Source of the DNA: Spirochaetaceae bacterium
GTDB lineage: Bacteria; Spirochaetota; Spirochaetia; SZUA-6; Fen-1364
Assembly (NCBI GenBank): GCA_003170115.1
Contig: PMZS01000332.1
Coordinates: 6,094 to 22,314 of the forward strand
Direction of reading: 5' to 3'
Length of the DNA: 16,221 nt
Below the pieces are notes generated by a model, which was not told where the DNA came from, did not search any database, and saw only the letters and a list, made by a program, of their open reading frames with translations. The position numbers were made by a program, and so were the translations under genes. Positions 14,073 to 16,221 of the stretch are shown here, piece after piece; position 1 is the first letter of the stretch; each line of letters starts with the position of its first letter.

Positions 14073-14401
14073 GGGAGTACGCGCCCTTCACCGCTCGGGC
14101 CGTGCATATTATCCGCTCTATCCCCCGGGGAAAGGTGGCAACCTACGGGCTTGTCGCGGCTGTCGCGGGGAGCCCACTGGCGGCGCGGCAGGTGGTGAGG
14201 GTGCTGCACGCCCTGTCAAGAAAAGAACGTCTGCCCTGGCACAGGGTGATCAACAGCCGCGGATCCATTTCCCTGCCGCGCGGAGCCGGCTTCGAGCGCC
14301 AGAGAACCCTGCTCAGGTCCGAAGGGGTGGCCGTGACCGCTACGGGAAGCGTGGACATGAGACGGCATCTCTGGGTGCCGCGGATCAAGGTTTCGCTGTG
14401 A
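14069..14401 (+). CDS. atl: Alkyltransferase-like DNA-damage protein (ATL)
   Basis: This 110-residue protein has the DNA-binding domain of O6-alkylguanine-DNA alkyltransferases but not the active cysteine: the PCHRV motif reads PWHRV (56-60), Trp57 in place of Cys. That is the hallmark of ATL proteins such as S. pombe Atl1 and E. coli YbaZ, which bind O6-alkylguanine without repairing it and hand it to nucleotide excision repair. Other residues fit: IPRGKVATYG with the base-flipping Tyr26, and AARQVVRVLHAL with an arginine in the position of the intercalating finger (about Arg40). Length matches the family. The start ATG overlaps the esterase stop as ATGA, so the gene is translationally coupled to a catabolic operon, which is unusual for a repair gene. 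It converges on the helicase gene after 22 bp without a clear terminator. Confidence 0.92.
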   Translation: MREYAPFTARAVHIIRSIPRGKVATYGLVAAVAGSPLAARQVVRVLHALSRKERLPWHRVINSRGSISLPRGAGFERQRTLLRSEGVAVTATGSVDMRRHLWVPRIKVSL

Positions 14402-14423
14402 GCCTGCGCGCCGCCGCGCGAGC

Positions 14424-16109
14424 TCAGGTCCGCTTCCGCCGGCCCTTTGCCCGCGCGCCGGAGCCTGCGCGGGGCGGCGTGGGCCGTGCCCGATAGCCGC
14501 CTTCGCCGCCCCCGTCCTCCTTGGCCACACGCATGCGCGGAAGGCCGCCCGAGCCGCGCGATTCGCGGATGATGCGCTCCGCGGCATCGAACGGGACCGT
14601 CACCAGGGAGAAGGCGTCGAACACCTTGATGCCGTCAATGAGGCGGTCGGGCAGGCCGGAGACGCGGCGGATCATCGCGGCCAGGCCCTTGCGGTCGATC
14701 CCGCTGCTCCGCCCGGCGGATACGAACAGGCGTGTCTGACCGGTCTGGTCGACCAGGCGTCCGGGGCGTTCGTCCCGCTCCACCTCGGCGATCTGCGCGT
14801 AGCGTTCAGGGTCCAGGGTCCCCGCGAATGCAATGGAGAGGCAGGAGGCAAGGGCGACGCGCGCTTCGGTGACGGCCAGTATCTCGTCAGCCAGCGTGAT
14901 CCAGGAAGAGTCGTCCGCCCCGACATTCTCCGCGACGGTGTTCACCCGGGCAATGGCGCGGGCGCGCCGGGCATCGATCACGTCGCTTACTTTCGGCACG
15001 GAGCCCTTCCTGATGCTCGTCCCCGCTCCTTCCCGCATCCGGGTGAGCTTGCGGTATTCGTAGGGCGTGACGAATGTGATCGCCGTGCCTTCGTTTCCCG
15101 CCCGTCCCGTGCGGCCGATGCGGTGCATATAGGCCTGCGAGTCCTGGGGCAGGGACCAGTTCACGACGTGCGTCAGGCCTTCCACGTCAATGCCGCGCGC
15201 CGCGACATCGGTGGCCACAAGGATCCGCGCCTTGCCGGATCGGAATCTTGCCATGACCCGATCACGGTGATCCTGGGCAAAGTCTCCGTGCAGGGTCTCG
15301 ACGGGGTAGCCGCGCTCTTCCAGGGATTGGCCGATGCGGTCGGCGTCCACGCGGGTGCGCGCAAAGACCAGGCCGTAGAAGTCCTCCTCCATGTCCACGA
15401 TCCGGGTGAAGGCTTCCATCTTGTCCTGTTCGCGCACCTCGAGCCAGATCTGTTCGGTGAGCTCCGTCGGCGCGGTCCGGGCGTGATCCTCTATGGTGGT
15501 GAAGTCGCGCAAACGCCTGCGCGCGACGCGCATGACGGCTTCCGGCATGGTCGCGGAGAACATGAGGACGCGGCGTTCGGGGTTGACCGCGTCGAAGATG
15601 GCATTGATTTCTTCCGCGAACCCCATGTCGAGCATCTCGTCGGCCTCGTCGAGCACGAGGAACTCGATGCGGGAGAGGTCGAGCTTCTGGCGCTGGATCA
15701 TGTCGATGACTCGTCCGGGGGTCCCCACCACCACGTCGACTCCCCGCTCCAGCGATCTGATCTGCAGGCTGATGGCCTGGCCGCCATACACGGCCACGGT
15801 CCTCGGATGGGCGCCATGGCGCAGTGACACGATTTCCGCATGCACCTGGATGGCCAGTTCCCGCGTGGGAACCAGGACCAGGGCGCGCACGAAAGCCGCC
15901 GGCTCGCAAAGCCTCTCCACCAGTGGAAGGCCGAATGCCGCGGTCTTTCCGGTGCCGGTACGGGCGCGCGCAACCAGGTCGCGTTCGCCGCTCAGGAGGA
16001 GGGGAATCGCCAGGGCCTGGATCGGCGTGGGCTCCTCGAATCCCCTCTTTTTCAGAAGCGCGAGCGTCTTTTCGCTGAGCCCAAGGGACTCGAAACCGGG
16101 CGTCGCCAT
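14424..16109 (-). CDS. deaD: DeaD/CsdA-like DEAD-box ATP-dependent RNA helicase
   Basis: This 561-residue cytosolic RNA helicase is of the type that helps ribosome assembly and mRNA turnover, often in the cold. All motifs are present in order: Q-motif (Phe6, Gln31), I ARTGTGKT (49-56), Ia PTRELA (81-86), Ib TPGR (130-133), II DEAD (154-157), III SAT (185-187), V ARGID (304-308), VI HRIGRTGRAG (329-338). After a helical linker, residues about 457-516 (QTRLFVSAGRSSGIDRKGL onward) match the DbpA/CsdA RNA-binding domain, followed by a Gly/Arg/Lys-rich basic tail as in DeaD. The frame is open further upstream to an ATG at 16145, but that one overlaps a -35-like element. The ATG at 16109 gives the usual MATPGFESLGL start. 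No Shine-Dalgarno precedes it; a -10-like hexamer ends 7 nt before. It is transcribed divergently from the gene at 16200. Confidence 0.95.
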   Translation of the reverse strand: MATPGFESLGLSEKTLALLKKRGFEEPTPIQALAIPLLLSGERDLVARARTGTGKTAAFGLPLVERLCEPAAFVRALVLVPTRELAIQVHAEIVSLRHGAHPRTVAVYGGQAISLQIRSLERGVDVVVGTPGRVIDMIQRQKLDLSRIEFLVLDEADEMLDMGFAEEINAIFDAVNPERRVLMFSATMPEAVMRVARRRLRDFTTIEDHARTAPTELTEQIWLEVREQDKMEAFTRIVDMEEDFYGLVFARTRVDADRIGQSLEERGYPVETLHGDFAQDHRDRVMARFRSGKARILVATDVAARGIDVEGLTHVVNWSLPQDSQAYMHRIGRTGRAGNEGTAITFVTPYEYRKLTRMREGAGTSIRKGSVPKVSDVIDARRARAIARVNTVAENVGADDSSWITLADEILAVTEARVALASCLSIAFAGTLDPERYAQIAEVERDERPGRLVDQTGQTRLFVSAGRSSGIDRKGLAAMIRRVSGLPDRLIDGIKVFDAFSLVTVPFDAAERIIRESRGSGGLPRMRVAKEDGGGEGGYRARPTPPRAGSGARAKGRRKRT

Positions 16110-16116
16110 TGATTTG

Positions 16117-16145
16117 AATCTACTTCGCACGAGGTATGGGCGCAA
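16117..16145 (-). promoter_or_regulatory. Putative leaderless promoter of deaD
   Basis: On the minus strand, TTGCGC (16140-16145) and TAGATT (16117-16122) are spaced 17 bp apart, at 3 and 4 of 6 matches. The ATG at 16109 follows the -10 by 7 nt (CAAATCA), placing the transcript start at or next to the start codon. The -35 match is modest. Confidence 0.38.
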
Positions 16146-16163
16146 GACAGGCCGGGGTGGACC

Positions 16164-16193
16164 TTGACGGGCGGACCATGGACTTGTTACAAT
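16164..16193 (+). promoter_or_regulatory. Strong sigma-70-like promoter for the gene starting at 16200, leaderless
   Basis: TTGACG (16164-16169) and TACAAT (16188-16193), each 5 of 6 against consensus, are separated by 18 bp. The ATG at 16200 comes after just six bases (GGTCTT), so the predicted transcript start is the A of the ATG itself. This is the best promoter-like sequence in the window. Confidence 0.55.
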
Positions 16194-16199
16194 GGTCTT

Positions 16200-16221
16200 A
16201 TGGTGCGTCGTGAAAAGCTGC
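16200..16221 (+). CDS. Start of a gene cut by the window edge (partial)
   Basis: Only seven codons are visible (MVRREKL). The call rests on the promoter immediately upstream and on the absence of a stop in those codons. The family cannot be told. If correct, it is transcribed divergently from deaD. Confidence 0.4.

Noticed and set aside
14402..14423. GC-rich inverted repeat (GCGCG-CCGC-CGCGC) between the ATL and helicase genes as a terminator
   Set aside because: The stem is only 5 bp and there is no T-run on either side; such repeats are common by chance at this GC content.
1..16221. Search for CRISPR arrays, tRNA or rRNA genes, transposases and phage or defence genes
   Set aside because: No repeat-spacer pattern, cloverleaf, or mobile or defence protein motif was seen; every sizeable coding stretch is assigned to another family or to an unknown gene.

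Overview
This is a high-GC bacterial window (well above half G+C by eye, not counted) that is densely packed with genes on both strands. No rRNA, tRNA, insertion sequence, phage gene or CRISPR array was seen. The lineage is inferred. The left-hand proteins, an exported protein with a TolB/FlgO-like front and barrel-like rear and a 637-residue protein of unknown function, resemble conserved hypothetical proteins of spirochaetes, so a free-living high-GC spirochaete is the best guess. This rests on recalled protein style, not on a search.

Layout. At 1-2020 (minus) lie two translationally coupled cell-envelope genes: an exported TolB-like/PEGA-like/barrel-like protein, then a lipoprotein that runs off the window. 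At 2139-4052 (plus) is the large unknown cytosolic or membrane-associated protein, divergently promoted from the first pair. At 4102-4770 (minus) is a UlaG-like metallo-beta-lactamase-fold hydrolase, and at 4842-6026 (plus) a MalY/PatB-type C-S lyase.

From 10303 down to 6016 (minus) is an apparent operon: a periplasmic binding protein of the NitT/TauT type, a permease fused to its ATPase in one chain, a glycerate 2-kinase (GCK/MOFRL family), and a small four-helix membrane protein. Diverging from it, 10387-14401 (plus) holds a Gfo/Idh/MocA oxidoreductase with an apparent CTG start, an aldo/keto reductase, an exported type-B carboxylesterase and an alkyltransferase-like (ATL) DNA-damage protein. 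Two of its three junctions are ATGA overlaps. A deaD-type RNA helicase (16109-14424, minus) follows. The first 22 bases of another plus-strand gene end the window.

How the genes may work together. The two divergent operons at 10.3 kb share 83 bp of intergenic DNA with interlocking promoter-like elements. Together they look like an uptake-and-catabolism unit for a small organic acid or polyol, with oxidoreductases feeding toward glycerate. The substrate cannot be read from sequence.

The most notable non-coding observation is that several operon-leading genes have a -10-like hexamer only about 4-11 nt before the start codon and no convincing Shine-Dalgarno. This suggests that leaderless transcription is common in this genome, alongside ordinary SD-led genes. 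No clearly new defence or mobile system was found. The permease-ATPase fusion, the CTG start, the unknown 637-aa protein and the ATL gene tucked into a catabolic operon are the items most worth a second look.
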